Assembly (NCBI GenBank): GCA_040772005.1
Contig: JAXGYZ010000008.1
Location: 124,001-188,000, forward strand
Source of the DNA: MWBF01 sp040772005
Lineage (GTDB): Bacteria; Chloroflexota; Anaerolineae; CG2-30-64-16
Direction of reading: 5' to 3'
Length of the DNA stretch: 64,000 nucleotides
Position 1 is the first letter of the stretch. Every line of letters starts with the position of its first letter. The notes beneath the pieces were generated by a model that was not told the DNA's origin, searched no databases, and worked only from the letters and a program-made list of their open reading frames with translations. Both the position numbers and the translations under genes were made by a program. Below, one piece after another: positions 1-8,859 of this stretch.

Positions 1-3000
1 GCTGCCCACGATTCGGTGATCGAGGGTGCAGTCGCCTCTGCCGGGCCGGGCGACGAGTTTGTGAGCTTCATCCAGGAGGACCGCAGCGGCAATCTCTGGG
101 TTGGGACGCACGGTGGACTGGACCGGTTCGATCGCGACACTGAGCAGTTTGTCCACTATCGCCACACCCCCTACGACGCGAGCAGCCTCAGCGACAACCA
201 GTTGCTCACGTTCTTCGAGGACCGCGCCGGCGGACTCTGGCTCGGCACGTTCGGCCACGGGGTGGACCGTTTCGATCCGGCGCAGCTTGACTTCCCACAT
301 TACCGCATCGAGCCGCAAGCGCCGGATGCCGGCGAGAACAACATCGTGTGGGACATCCGGCAGGATGCATCCGGACTCCTGTGGATCGGCAGCACGGCGG
401 GGCTCAGCAGCTTCGACCGGAGCACGGGTCAGGTGACGCGTTACCGGCATGACCCGGCAGATCCCACCAGTCTGAGCCGGGGGCGCGTCTGGTCGGTATT
501 CGAGGATGCCGCGGGCCGGCTCTGGGTGGGCACGGAGAGCAGTCTCGCCCTGCTCGACCGCGCGACCGGCCGCTTTACCCATTACCGCAATGTCCCCGAT
601 GATCCCGGCGCGAACTACGGCCATGTGACGGCGCTCCTGGATGACGGCGCGGGGGGGCTGTGGCTGGGCGTGTATGGCCGCGGCCTGGAGCACTTCGACC
701 CGGCCACCGCAACTTTCAAGCACTACGAGCATCACCTGGGCGAGGTTCAGGCCAGCCTGTCATTTTATCGCGAGGTCTGGACGGTGTACCGCGCAGCCGA
801 CGGCTGGCTGTGGATTGGCACCACGCGCGGTCTGTACGGCTTCCAGCCGGACACGGGCGCCGCGGTGCGCTATACCCATGACCCGGCGGACCCGTCCAGC
901 CTGAGCAGCAATGAGGTCCACTCCATCCTGGAGGATCGCAGCGGACGGCTGTGGATCGGCACATGGGGCGGTGGGCTGAACGAGCTGGACCGGGCGACAG
1001 GCAAATTCGTCCACTACACGATCAGGGATGGGCTGCCCAACAACACGATCTACTGCATCCTGGAGGACTTGGGCCCGTCTGCGGATGCTGCGGGCGACCT
1101 GTGGCTGAGCACCAACAACGGCCTGTCGAGGTTCGATCCCAGCCGCGGGGGCGCGGCCCTCACGCGCAGCTTCAGCAACTACGATGTGGGCGACGGGCTG
1201 CAGAGCAACGAGTTCAACACGGGCGCGTGTTCGATGTCGCAGGACGGTGAGTTGTTCTTTGGGGGCGTCAACGGCTTCAACGCCTTCCACCCGGCCCGCA
1301 TCCAGGAGGATCGCGCGGTCCCGCCGGTCGTGCTGACATCCCTGACGCGCGGGGGGCAGGCGCTCTCGCCCGAACGTGCGGTCGAAGGGTTGACCGAGTT
1401 GACCCTGCGCTGGCCGCACGATTCCTTCGAGTTCGAATACGCTGCGCTCAACTACTCGCAGCCGGCCAAGAGCCGCTATGCGTACATGCTGACTCCGCTG
1501 GAGACCACATGGACACAGGCCGGCAGCCGGCGCTATGGCAACTACACGAACCTGCCTGGCGGCGCCTACACGCTCCGTCTGCGCGCGACCAACAGCGCGG
1601 GGGTGTGGAGCGAGGAGGGCGCCAGCCTGACCATCACGGTGATTCCGCCGTTTTGGGAGACGCGGGTCTTCTGGGTGCTGGTCGGCCTGATGCTGGCCGC
1701 GATGACCGTCGCCGCGTACGGTTGGCGCGTCGCCAGCATCGAGAGTCGCAGCCGCCGTCTCGCCATCGAGGTCGCGGAGCGGACGCTGACCATCGCAGAG
1801 CAGGCCGCCGATCTGGAGGCGCTCTACCAGGCGGATGAGGAACTCGAACGTCATGTGGAGCTGGACCAGGTGCTGCAGGCGCTGGTCGATATCGCGGTGG
1901 ACCGCCTGCAGGCTGACAAGAGCGCAGTCCTCTCCTGGGATACCGACCGGCAGCGGCTGGTGATACGGGTGGCGCGCAACTTCAGCGCGGAGGCCGTCGC
2001 CCGGATCAGCTTCTCGTCAGGAGAAGGCTACATCAGCCGCGTCATGGAGGGGGGCGAGCCGGCCATCGTAGTCGATGCGGAGTCCGACCTGCGCCGCGTG
2101 CCGGGACGCCCCGAGGTCGTCGCGGCGATCCTGAATGAGGGCGTTCGCTCGTTCATGCACATCCCCATCCGGGTGGCAGGCGAGGGTGGCGCGGTGGGTG
2201 AAGGCGGCGTGTCACACGGGGAGGTGTATGGCGTCTTCACGGTGGCCTATGACACCTCGCGGGCCTTCGGCGAGCGCGAGCAGCGGCTCTTCACGGCCCT
2301 GGCGCAGCGCGCGGCCCTGGCCGTGCAGAACGCGCAGAGCTTTGCTGCGGAGCAGCGCCGGGCCGAGCAGTTCCGGGTCATCGGGGAGGTGGGACGCGAC
2401 CTGGCCTCCATCTTGGACATCAACGAACTGCTCACCGAGATTGTGCGGCTGATTCAACGGACCTTCGGGTATGACCACGTCGGGCTGGCCCTCATCGAAG
2501 GTGATGCAGCCGTCTACCGGGTCGGCGCCGGGAAGCTGTGGGAGAACCCGGCTTTCGCGTTTTCCCCCAACCACTTCAAAGTCGGCGCAGACGGGTCTGG
2601 TGAAGGTCCCGAGGGCATCACGGGCTGGGTTGCGCGCACCGGCGAGCCGCTCCTGGTGCCGGATACAAGCCAGGAACCGCGCTACGTCTGGATGCAGGGG
2701 AGCAACACCCGGTCTGAGCTGACCGTGCCGCTCAAGTTGGCAAGCGTACCGGGCAACCGGCCCAGCGTTATCGGCGTGCTCGATGCACAGAGTGACCGCA
2801 TCAACGCCTTCGATGAGAGCGACCTGGCCGTCATGCAATCGCTCGCCAATCAGGCTGCCATTGCCATCGAGAATGCCCGGCTATACGAGAGTTCCAACCG
2901 CCAGGTCGCGCAACTCACCGCGCTGCAGGAGACCAGCCGCGCAATCGCCAGCACATTGGAACGTGATGCGCTGCTCAAGCTCATCATGGCTCAGGCGACC

Positions 3001-4041
3001 GCGCTCCTGGACGCGGATGGCGGGCTGATCAACCTGGTGGATTGGGAGCAGCGCGAGGATGAGGTGGTCGCGTCCAGCGGGGTGGCCAGCCAGTTCCTGG
3101 GCGCACACAACGCGTTGGATGACGGCCTGTCGGGATGGGTGACGCTCAACAATCAGCCGGTCATCTCGAATCGTCTGGTTGAGGATGATCGCGTGGCGTC
3201 TGCAACCCGAGAGTGGCTCGAAAAGTCGCGCGTTGAAAGCGCCGCGCTCGCGCCCCTGATCGTGAAGGGCCAGGTCGTGGGCACCCTGGTGCTCATCAAG
3301 CAGGCAGGCCAGGGTGGCTTCGATGCGGCCGACCGTGAGTTATTGGTGGCCTTTGCCGACCAGGCGGCCATTGCCATTGAGAATGCGCGGCTCTATGAAG
3401 AGGCTCAGGCCGCGGCTGCGTTGGAGGAGCGGAGCCGCCTGGCACGCGATCTGCACGATGCGGTTACGCAGACGCTCTTCTCTGCCAGCCTGATTGCCGA
3501 GGCTTTGCCTGCGCTCTGGGAGACCAACCCTGCGGAAGGCCGCGCGCTGTTGGACGACCTGCGCCAGTTGACGCGCGGCGCGCTCGCCGAAATGCGCACC
3601 CTGCTGCTGGAGCTGCGGCCGGCCGCGCTGGTGGAGTCGCACCTGGCCGATGTGTTGCGCCAGTTGGCCGAATCGGTGTCGGGGCGTTCCGGCATCCCTG
3701 TCAAGGTTATCCAGGAGGGGTGCGCGCTGCTCGAACTACCGGAGCGGGTCCATGTGGCCCTGTATCGCATCGCCCAGGAGGCGCTGAACAACGTTGTCAA
3801 GCACGCGCAGGCCCGGCAGGTCGAAGTGCGCCTGCTGTGTGCCGACATGCCGGCGCTTCGCGTCGAGCTGAGCATCGCGGACGATGGCAAGGGCTTTGAC
3901 CCGGCGGTGATTCCCCCTGACCACCTGGGGCTGGGGATCATTCGCGAACGGGCAGAGGCAATCGGCGCCGAACTGCGCATCGACAGCGAAGCCGGCCGCG
4001 GCACGGTCATTGCAGTCCTCTGGCATTCGGCGCCAGGATAG
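1..4041 (+). CDS. Propeller-sensor histidine kinase (NarL type), 5' end cut by window
   Basis: The frame is open from base 1, so the protein starts upstream; the first in-window start codon is GTG at 16. Residues below are counted from that GTG. About eight two-component propeller repeats (LWVGT/LWIGT signatures) fill residues 1-440, followed by a Y_Y_Y domain at about 460-540 and one membrane helix at about 551-575. Three GAF-like domains follow at about 612-1125. A HisKA_3 dimerisation domain has the RDLHD motif with phospho-acceptor His1147. The HATPase_c domain shows EALNNVVKHA, DDGKGFD and LGLGII. The propeller should lie outside the cell and sense a ligand, often a saccharide in this family. 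The cognate regulator starts 10 bp downstream. The kinase class is clear; the ligand is unknown. Confidence 0.93.
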   Translation, partial: AAHDSVIEGAVASAGPGDEFVSFIQEDRSGNLWVGTHGGLDRFDRDTEQFVHYRHTPYDASSLSDNQLLTFFEDRAGGLWLGTFGHGVDRFDPAQLDFPHYRIEPQAPDAGENNIVWDIRQDASGLLWIGSTAGLSSFDRSTGQVTRYRHDPADPTSLSRGRVWSVFEDAAGRLWVGTESSLALLDRATGRFTHYRNVPDDPGANYGHVTALLDDGAGGLWLGVYGRGLEHFDPATATFKHYEHHLGEVQASLSFYREVWTVYRAADGWLWIGTTRGLYGFQPDTGAAVRYTHDPADPSSLSSNEVHSILEDRSGRLWIGTWGGGLNELDRATGKFVHYTIRDGLPNNTIYCILEDLGPSADAAGDLWLSTNNGLSRFDPSRGGAALTRSFSNYDVGDGLQSNEFNTGACSMSQDGELFFGGVNGFNAFHPARIQEDRAVPPVVLTSLTRGGQALSPERAVEGLTELTLRWPHDSFEFEYAALNYSQPAKSRYAYMLTPLETTWTQAGSRRYGNYTNLPGGAYTLRLRATNSAGVWSEEGASLTITVIPPFWETRVFWVLVGLMLAAMTVAAYGWRVASIESRSRRLAIEVAERTLTIAEQAADLEALYQADEELERHVELDQVLQALVDIAVDRLQADKSAVLSWDTDRQRLVIRVARNFSAEAVARISFSSGEGYISRVMEGGEPAIVVDAESDLRRVPGRPEVVAAILNEGVRSFMHIPIRVAGEGGAVGEGGVSHGEVYGVFTVAYDTSRAFGEREQRLFTALAQRAALAVQNAQSFAAEQRRAEQFRVIGEVGRDLASILDINELLTEIVRLIQRTFGYDHVGLALIEGDAAVYRVGAGKLWENPAFAFSPNHFKVGADGSGEGPEGITGWVARTGEPLLVPDTSQEPRYVWMQGSNTRSELTVPLKLASVPGNRPSVIGVLDAQSDRINAFDESDLAVMQSLANQAAIAIENARLYESSNRQVAQLTALQETSRAIASTLERDALLKLIMAQATALLDADGGLINLVDWEQREDEVVASSGVASQFLGAHNALDDGLSGWVTLNNQPVISNRLVEDDRVASATREWLEKSRVESAALAPLIVKGQVVGTLVLIKQAGQGGFDAADRELLVAFADQAAIAIENARLYEEAQAAAALEERSRLARDLHDAVTQTLFSASLIAEALPALWETNPAEGRALLDDLRQLTRGALAEMRTLLLELRPAALVESHLADVLRQLAESVSGRSGIPVKVIQEGCALLELPERVHVALYRIAQEALNNVVKHAQARQVEVRLLCADMPALRVELSIADDGKGFDPAVIPPDHLGLGIIRERAEAIGAELRIDSEAGRGTVIAVLWHSAPG

Positions 4042-4051
4042 CGGGGTGTCT

Positions 4052-4687
4052 ATGTCATCTACACCAACTCGAGTCCTCGTGGTCGACGACCATGCGATGG
4101 TGCGTCGCGGGCTGGCCGCGTTCCTGCGTGCCAAGCCGGACCTGCTGCTGGTGGGCGAGGCTGCCGGCGGGGGAGAAGCCATCACCCTCTGCGAACGGCT
4201 GCAGCCCGACGTAGTGCTGATGGACCTGATGATGCCGGGCATGAGCGGGACAGAGGCCACCGGAGTCATTCGCAGCCGCTGGCCCCATATCCAGGTCATC
4301 GCGCTGACCAGCTTCGGTGACCGCGAGATAGTGCGGGAGGCGCTGGCTGCGGGCGCGTTGAGCTATCTGCTGAAGAATGTTTCGGCGGAGGACCTGGCAG
4401 AGGCCATCCGGGCGGCGTGCAGCGGTCGCTCGACGCTGGCCAACGAGGCGGTGCAGGCGCTGGTGCAACTGGACGAAGAACTGCCGGTCGCGGACGAGCT
4501 GACCCCCCGCGAACGGGAGGTGCTCGCGCTGATGGTTAAGGGGCTCACCAATCCTGAGATTGCCGGCCGCCTGATCGTCAGCCGCGCGACTGCGAAGGCG
4601 CATGTCAGCAATGTGCTGGCGAAACTGGGTGCGGCCAACCGCGCGGAGGCAGTCGCCATCGCGCTGCAACGGAAGCTGGTGTCATAA
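4052..4687 (+). CDS. NarL/FixJ-family response regulator
   Basis: This 211-residue protein has a receiver domain (VVDDH near residue 10, phospho-acceptor Asp58 in VLMDLMMPG) and a C-terminal LuxR/GerE helix-turn-helix at about 150-208 (LTPREREVLALM). ATG 4052 is chosen because the receiver begins right there. An upstream in-frame TTG at 4010 would overlap the kinase gene and add a non-conserved leader. The spacing of 10 bp after the kinase stop implies co-transcription, so it is the likely output partner of that kinase. The target genes are not shown by the sequence; the sugar genes downstream are a reasonable guess only. Confidence 0.93.
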   Translation: MSSTPTRVLVVDDHAMVRRGLAAFLRAKPDLLLVGEAAGGGEAITLCERLQPDVVLMDLMMPGMSGTEATGVIRSRWPHIQVIALTSFGDREIVREALAAGALSYLLKNVSAEDLAEAIRAACSGRSTLANEAVQALVQLDEELPVADELTPREREVLALMVKGLTNPEIAGRLIVSRATAKAHVSNVLAKLGAANRAEAVAIALQRKLVS

Positions 4688-4938
4688 CCCGCAGCCCCCG
4701 CGCAATCGACCGGGGATGCTTGCGCCAGTGTCCCCGAACGGCGCAATCTGTGGCACAATGGCTCTGGGAATTCCAAGTGGCGCGCAATACGAGGATTGGA
4801 GTCGAGGCTTCAGCCGGTTAGGTTGCCTGTGAATGTACACGGCCAATCCGGCTAAAGCCTCGACTCCGGCTACAGTTGCAATTCCTGCAATCGGCTCATC
4901 AGATATCAAGGCCACATAGGAACACCAGGGAGGGACTT
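4688..4938. other. Intergenic region with palindrome, no gene
   Basis: No convincing reading frame is present between the response regulator and the lyase gene. The main content is the 70-bp palindromic repeat at 4798-4867. A promoter for the lyase gene must lie here or within the repeat, but no clear -35/-10 pair was seen. Confidence 0.6.
4798..4867. repeat. Palindromic repeat, copy 1 (GGAGTCGAGGCTTCAGCCGG arms)
   Basis: Arms at 4798-4817 and 4848-4867 are complementary over 19 of 20 bases, with a 30-nt centre. A second copy with the same arms but an unrelated centre lies at 55506-55575, so this is a dispersed element rather than a single terminator. Confidence 0.8.
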
Positions 4939-5826
4939 GTGCGCACATTCGAGGGTTGCTGGCCGGCCCTGCTGACACCGTACACCCCGCAGGATGATAT
5001 CAACGTTGCGGTCCTGCGCGCACTGACCGACTATCTCCTCGCCAGGGGCGTTAGCGGCTTCTATGTCTGCGGCAGCACCGGTGAAGGTCCGCTGCAGACG
5101 GTGCCGGAGCGTATTCTGGTCGCGGAAACCGTGCTCCAGCAAGTTGCGGGACGCGTGCCCGTCATCGTCCATGTGGGGGCCGCGGTGCTCAAGGATGCCC
5201 GGCGGCTGGCGCAGCACGCGCAGGCCGCCGGTGCGGCGGGCATCAGCAGTATCCTGCCGCCCGTCCTGTACGACGCTCGTGGGGTCGTACCTTACTTCGA
5301 AGCGATTGCCGCTGCCGCGCCGGAACTGCCCTTTCTGTCCTATCTTTTTGGCTCGACGCGCGATGCCGTGGCGCTGATGCGTGACCTGGGCCACATTCCC
5401 AACCTGGCAGGCACCAAGTACACCGGGCCGAATATGTACGAGATGAGCCAGCTCGCTCGGTTCAGGTCGGTGGGCTGGACGGTCTTCTCGGGGATGGATG
5501 AGCAGGCCGCGTTGGGGCGGATGTGCGGCGCAGCGGGCTGCATCGGCTCCACCCTCAACATCATGCCGGGCGTGTACCGTGAGATCTACGCGAGCCTGGC
5601 GCGCGACGACACGGCGCGTGCGCTCGACCTGCAGCAGCGTGCCAATCGTGTCACTGCCCTGCTGCTTGGCACGAGCTTCGCCGGCGCGCTGCGTGAGGCG
5701 CTGCGGCTGCTTGGTTTCGACTGCGGACGGCCGCGGCTGCCCAATCTGGCCGTGCCGGAAGCGCCGCTCGCCGCGCTCCATGCCGGACTGCGGGATTGCC
5801 GCTTCACGGAGCTGGCCGCGCTGTAA
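4939..5826 (+). CDS. nanA: N-acetylneuraminate lyase-like (DapA/NanA superfamily) aldolase
   Basis: This 295-residue TIM-barrel aldolase of the DHDPS/NAL superfamily would cleave N-acetylneuraminate to N-acetylmannosamine and pyruvate. The Schiff-base lysine is Lys160 in AGTKYT, the pyruvate-binding loop is GSTGEG (45-50), and Tyr135 fits the conserved catalytic tyrosine. GSTGEG is typical of the NAL group, whereas GTTGES is usual in DapA. The GTG start at 4939 follows AGGGAGGG; the ATG at 4876 has no such site and adds a non-conserved leader. The next gene is an N-acylglucosamine 2-epimerase, which supports a sialic-acid role. Another 2-keto acid aldolase activity cannot be excluded. Confidence 0.78.
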   Translation: MRTFEGCWPALLTPYTPQDDINVAVLRALTDYLLARGVSGFYVCGSTGEGPLQTVPERILVAETVLQQVAGRVPVIVHVGAAVLKDARRLAQHAQAAGAAGISSILPPVLYDARGVVPYFEAIAAAAPELPFLSYLFGSTRDAVALMRDLGHIPNLAGTKYTGPNMYEMSQLARFRSVGWTVFSGMDEQAALGRMCGAAGCIGSTLNIMPGVYREIYASLARDDTARALDLQQRANRVTALLLGTSFAGALREALRLLGFDCGRPRLPNLAVPEAPLAALHAGLRDCRFTELAAL

Positions 5827-5844
5827 GAATGCAGAGCCAGTGGA

Positions 5845-5920
5845 GCTCACGCAAAGACGCCAAGACCGCCAAGCGAGACATAACTCAAGTACTTTGCGTT
5901 CTTTGCGTCTTTGCGTGAGC
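5845..5920. repeat. Palindromic repeat with CACGCAAAGACGC-type arms
   Basis: Arms at 5845-5860 and 5905-5920 are perfectly complementary over 16 bases. The interior also carries related units (AAGACCGCCAAG and CTTTGCGTTCTTTGCGTC). It sits between the lyase and epimerase genes. Confidence 0.75.
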
Positions 5921-5972
5921 ATCAGCTCGCTTCGGATGCGCCGCATTGGTGTGTTACCTGGGAGTTTCGCAC

Positions 5973-7220
5973 ATGATATCTGACCCTTCAGCCGGCCTGA
6001 TGTCGCGGGAGCGCGTGGAAGGCCTGCTGGCAACCTACCGCGATGGTCTGCTCCACAGCACGTTGCCGTTCTGGTTCCCGCGTTGCATCGACGAAGAGCA
6101 CGGCGGCTTCATGTTCTCGCGCAACCGGGATGGGACGCTGCTGGACACCGACAAGGCCATCTGGCTGCAGGGACGGGCCGTTTGGCTGCTCGCGACCCTC
6201 TACGCGGAAGTGGAGCCGCGACCGGAGTGGCTCCAGTGGGCGCGGCACGGCCTCGACTTTCTGCGCCGGCACGGCTTCGATGCCGATGGCCGCATGTTCT
6301 TCCTGGTGGACCGGCAGGGCCGGCCGCTGCGCAAGCGCCGCTATATCTTCAGCGAAGCGTTCATGATTGCCGGGCTGGCCGCATATGGCCGCACGGCGAG
6401 AGACGCGGCTGCGGTGGGGGAAGCGCTCGAGCTGTTTCAGCGTGTCCAGCATCACCTCGACACGTCCGGCGTCCTCCCTCCGAAATGGGATTCGGAAACC
6501 CGCCCCATGCGCGGCCTGGCGGTCCCGATGATCATGATCGTCACCGCGCAGATTGTGCGCCGGGCCCTGGGACCTGTCCTGCAGGATGCAGAGCGGCATG
6601 CCCGCTGCAATGCCGCGATCGACCGCTACATCGACGAGATTCGGCGCTATCACATGCACCCTGAGCTCGCGACCGTGTTGGAGACTGTCGGGCCGAACGG
6701 GGAGTTCCTGGATCATTTCGATGGCCGGACGCTCAACCCCGGCCACGCCATCGAGGCGGCCTGGTTCATCATGCAAGAGGCGCATGAGCGGGGCAATGAC
6801 CCGGAGTTGCTGCAGATGGGCCTGACCATCCTGGACTGGATGTGGCCGCGCGGCTGGGACCCGGAGCACGGCGGCATCACCTACTTCGTGGATGTTAAAG
6901 GCTTACCCGTGCAGGAATACTGGCACGACATGAAGTTCTGGTGGCCGCAGAACGAGGCTATTATTGCCACACTGATGGCCTATCGCCTGACGGGGGATGC
7001 GAAGTACGCGGCCTGGCACCGCATGATTCACGACTGGACCTATGCCCGCTTTCCCGATCCTGACTACGGCGAGTGGTTCGGTTACCTGCACCGGGACGGG
7101 CGCCTGTCATCCACCATCAAGGGCAATACGTATAAGGGCGCGTTCCATGTCCCGCGCATGGAGCTGTCATGCTGGCAGTTGATGGAGGAAATCCAGGCGG
7201 ATCCCCGGCTTGGAGCTTGA
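5973..7220 (+). CDS. N-acylglucosamine 2-epimerase (AGE/RnBP family)
   Basis: This protein of about 415 residues belongs to the N-acylglucosamine 2-epimerase (renin-binding protein) family, an (alpha/alpha)6 barrel of usual length 390-420. It interconverts N-acetylmannosamine and N-acetylglucosamine without a phosphate. Family-typical segments are WLQGRAVWLLATL near the N-terminus, LNPGHAIEAAWF in the middle and WHDMKFWWPQNEAI near residue 320. ATG 5973 has GGGAG eight bases upstream; ATG 6000 is possible. Together with the NanA-like lyase it would turn sialic acid into GlcNAc. Some family members act on cellobiose or mannose, so the substrate is inferred from context. Confidence 0.87.
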   Translation: MISDPSAGLMSRERVEGLLATYRDGLLHSTLPFWFPRCIDEEHGGFMFSRNRDGTLLDTDKAIWLQGRAVWLLATLYAEVEPRPEWLQWARHGLDFLRRHGFDADGRMFFLVDRQGRPLRKRRYIFSEAFMIAGLAAYGRTARDAAAVGEALELFQRVQHHLDTSGVLPPKWDSETRPMRGLAVPMIMIVTAQIVRRALGPVLQDAERHARCNAAIDRYIDEIRRYHMHPELATVLETVGPNGEFLDHFDGRTLNPGHAIEAAWFIMQEAHERGNDPELLQMGLTILDWMWPRGWDPEHGGITYFVDVKGLPVQEYWHDMKFWWPQNEAIIATLMAYRLTGDAKYAAWHRMIHDWTYARFPDPDYGEWFGYLHRDGRLSSTIKGNTYKGAFHVPRMELSCWQLMEEIQADPRLGA

Positions 7221-7239
7221 TGGCGCCTGGAAACTGGAA

Positions 7240-7259
7240 TCTGCATCTGAGGATGCAGA
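7240..7259. terminator. Hairpin with TGAG loop between convergent genes
   Basis: An 8-bp stem (TCTGCATC/GATGCAGA) encloses a TGAG loop. It lies just after the epimerase stop. The same apex, GCATC-TGAG-GATGC, recurs at 7287-7310 and 55456-55487. No T-tract follows, so a terminator role is only suggested. Confidence 0.4.
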
Positions 7260-7286
7260 CTGTGATGTCGTGTCGTCCTACGGTCG

Positions 7287-7310
7287 GTTCCGCATCTGAG
7301 GATGCGGAAC
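7287..7310. terminator. Hairpin with TGAG loop, ROK gene 3' side
   Basis: A perfect 10-bp stem (GTTCCGCATC/GATGCGGAAC) encloses a TGAG loop, 13 bp beyond the end of the minus-strand ROK gene. It may act as a transcript end for the convergent pair. No U-tract is present on either strand. Confidence 0.45.
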
Positions 7311-7322
7311 TCCTCTGGTGAG

Positions 7323-8609
7323 TTAGCTGCCCGCGACCGGCGGCTTACGCAGAAAGTCATCGACCAGGAGCATGGCTGCGCCCAGCATGACTGTGTTGGG
7401 CTCCTGAGAGGCACGTTCTATAGCTGGTGGCGTCAGGCCGCGCGCGGTGATCCGCTTGCGCACCTCCTCGGCTATGCTCAGGCCCGCGACATGCGTGAGA
7501 GCCTCCATGCGCTCCTGGAACGCAGATGGCAGGCCCACGTTGGCGAACCCGATGAGCACCAGCTCGGGATCAAAGAGATAGATCAGGTTGACGATGCCGG
7601 GCGCGTGGCCCAGCGTGATGACGCTCCGGAATACCTCTGTCGCCAGGGCGTCGCCTTCCAGGGCAGCCTGGTGGATGGTGCGGTGATCCTCTATCGCCTG
7701 CTTCGGCAGGCTCTGTAGTGAGCTTGGTACACCACTTGCCAGTCGCGCGCTCACCAGTACAGCTTCCCGGGCTACGTCCGCCTGCGCCTGCCAGCAGCCG
7801 CGCTGGCCGCAGGAGCACAGTTCGCCGTTCGGGTCAAGGGTCATGTGTCCGGCATCTACTGCGAGCCCATGCGCCCCGCGATAGAGTGCACCATCGATGA
7901 CCACGGCGGCATCCAGGCTGGAGCCCACATCGGTGCCGATGCTGATGTAAACGAAGGTCCTGGCGCCCCGCGCTGCGCCGTGCAGCGCCTCCGCCATGGC
8001 ACCGGAGCGCGCCTTGTTTTCAACGATGACGGGCAGCCCGAACTGTGTCTCCCACTGCTGGAGGGATGTGTTGCGCCACCCCAGGGCGGGCGCGCTGATG
8101 ATCTGTCCCCCATCCGAGTCAACAATGCCCGGCACAGCCACCCCAATTCCCAGAAGGGGCAAGTCGCGGCCTCGTGCCTGCTCGATGGCCGCAGCCAGTA
8201 GCGCTTCTGCTTGCCCCGGCACTTCCTCTTGTGGGCAGCCCAGGGCCGTGGAAACTGTGTCGCGCCAGACTGCGTCACCGCACAGATTGGTCAGGAGTAC
8301 GGCTACGTAGTTGGTGCTGATCTCCAGCCCGACTGCGCCGCGCGCCTGCGGATTGAGCGCGAGCAGATTGCCGGGCCTGCCGATGCTGGAGCGATCCTGT
8401 CCCACTTCCTGGATCAGGTTGAGAGCGGTCAGTTCGTCGCAGATGGCCGAGACAGTGGCTTTGGTCAGACCATTGCGCTGCGCGAGGGCCGCCCTCGACT
8501 GCGGCGCATTATGCCAGAGGTCAAACAGCAGCGCTGAAGTATTCTGCTGCCGCGCATTGCGTTGATGTGCGTAGGGCGTCTTGGTCGGGCGTACTTGGAA
8601 TGATGACAT
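7323..8609 (-). CDS. ROK-family transcriptional repressor (NagC/XylR type)
   Basis: The 428-residue protein has an N-terminal winged helix (about 10-75, SRAALAQRNGLTKATVSAI) followed by a ROK domain with the zinc motif CSCGQRGCW. The kinase catalytic motif NDA of ROK sugar kinases reads NKA here (VENKARSGAMAE), which fits a sensor-repressor rather than a kinase. ATG 8609 is preferred over an in-frame TTG at 8627. It is convergent with the sialic-acid genes and probably regulates sugar genes nearby. The effector is likely a sugar or amino sugar, but this is not shown. Confidence 0.88.
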   Translation of the reverse strand: MSSFQVRPTKTPYAHQRNARQQNTSALLFDLWHNAPQSRAALAQRNGLTKATVSAICDELTALNLIQEVGQDRSSIGRPGNLLALNPQARGAVGLEISTNYVAVLLTNLCGDAVWRDTVSTALGCPQEEVPGQAEALLAAAIEQARGRDLPLLGIGVAVPGIVDSDGGQIISAPALGWRNTSLQQWETQFGLPVIVENKARSGAMAEALHGAARGARTFVYISIGTDVGSSLDAAVVIDGALYRGAHGLAVDAGHMTLDPNGELCSCGQRGCWQAQADVAREAVLVSARLASGVPSSLQSLPKQAIEDHRTIHQAALEGDALATEVFRSVITLGHAPGIVNLIYLFDPELVLIGFANVGLPSAFQERMEALTHVAGLSIAEEVRKRITARGLTPPAIERASQEPNTVMLGAAMLLVDDFLRKPPVAGS

Positions 8610-8657
8610 TTCACAATTGAACCACAAATCTCAGGTCAGGTCAAAGAAGCCAACAAA

Positions 8658-8762
8658 GGTAACTGTTCAGCATTACCTCGTAACATAAGGGCTCATGCTC
8701 GTCAGCAGGCCCACAAACCCGGTTTCTCGAAGAAACCGGGTTTGTAACGGTGAACAGTTACC
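8658..8762. repeat. MITE-like palindromic element, copy 1
   Basis: A perfect 15-bp stem with a CGA loop (8713-8745, arms ACAAACCCGGTTTCT) lies inside a unit bounded by a perfect 12-bp inverted repeat (8658-8669 and 8751-8762, GGTAACTGTTCA). The right half recurs at 38986-39017 with 29 of 32 bases identical. It lies just upstream of the ROK gene. Confidence 0.72.
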
Positions 8763-8798
8763 AACAAAGCTGGTGGAGCCGGTCCGCAGGGTGCCGAT

Positions 8799-8852
8799 TG
8801 GCAGGTTGCAGGTTATGGTCAACCTTCGGACTTTCGACCTGGCAACCTGCCA
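8799..8852. repeat. GGTTGCAGGTT-family palindromic repeat at pgm 3' end
   Basis: Eleven-base arms TGGCAGGTTGC (8799-8809) and its complement (8842-8852) bracket degenerate AACCTT/GGTT units. It ends just before the pgm stop codon and belongs to the intergenic family listed at the other junctions. Confidence 0.7.
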
Positions 8853-8859
8853 CCGTTGA

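Noticed and set aside
4010..4051. TTG 4010 as start of the response regulator
   Set aside because: It would overlap the kinase end and add 14 residues before the conserved receiver start; ATG 4052 fits better.
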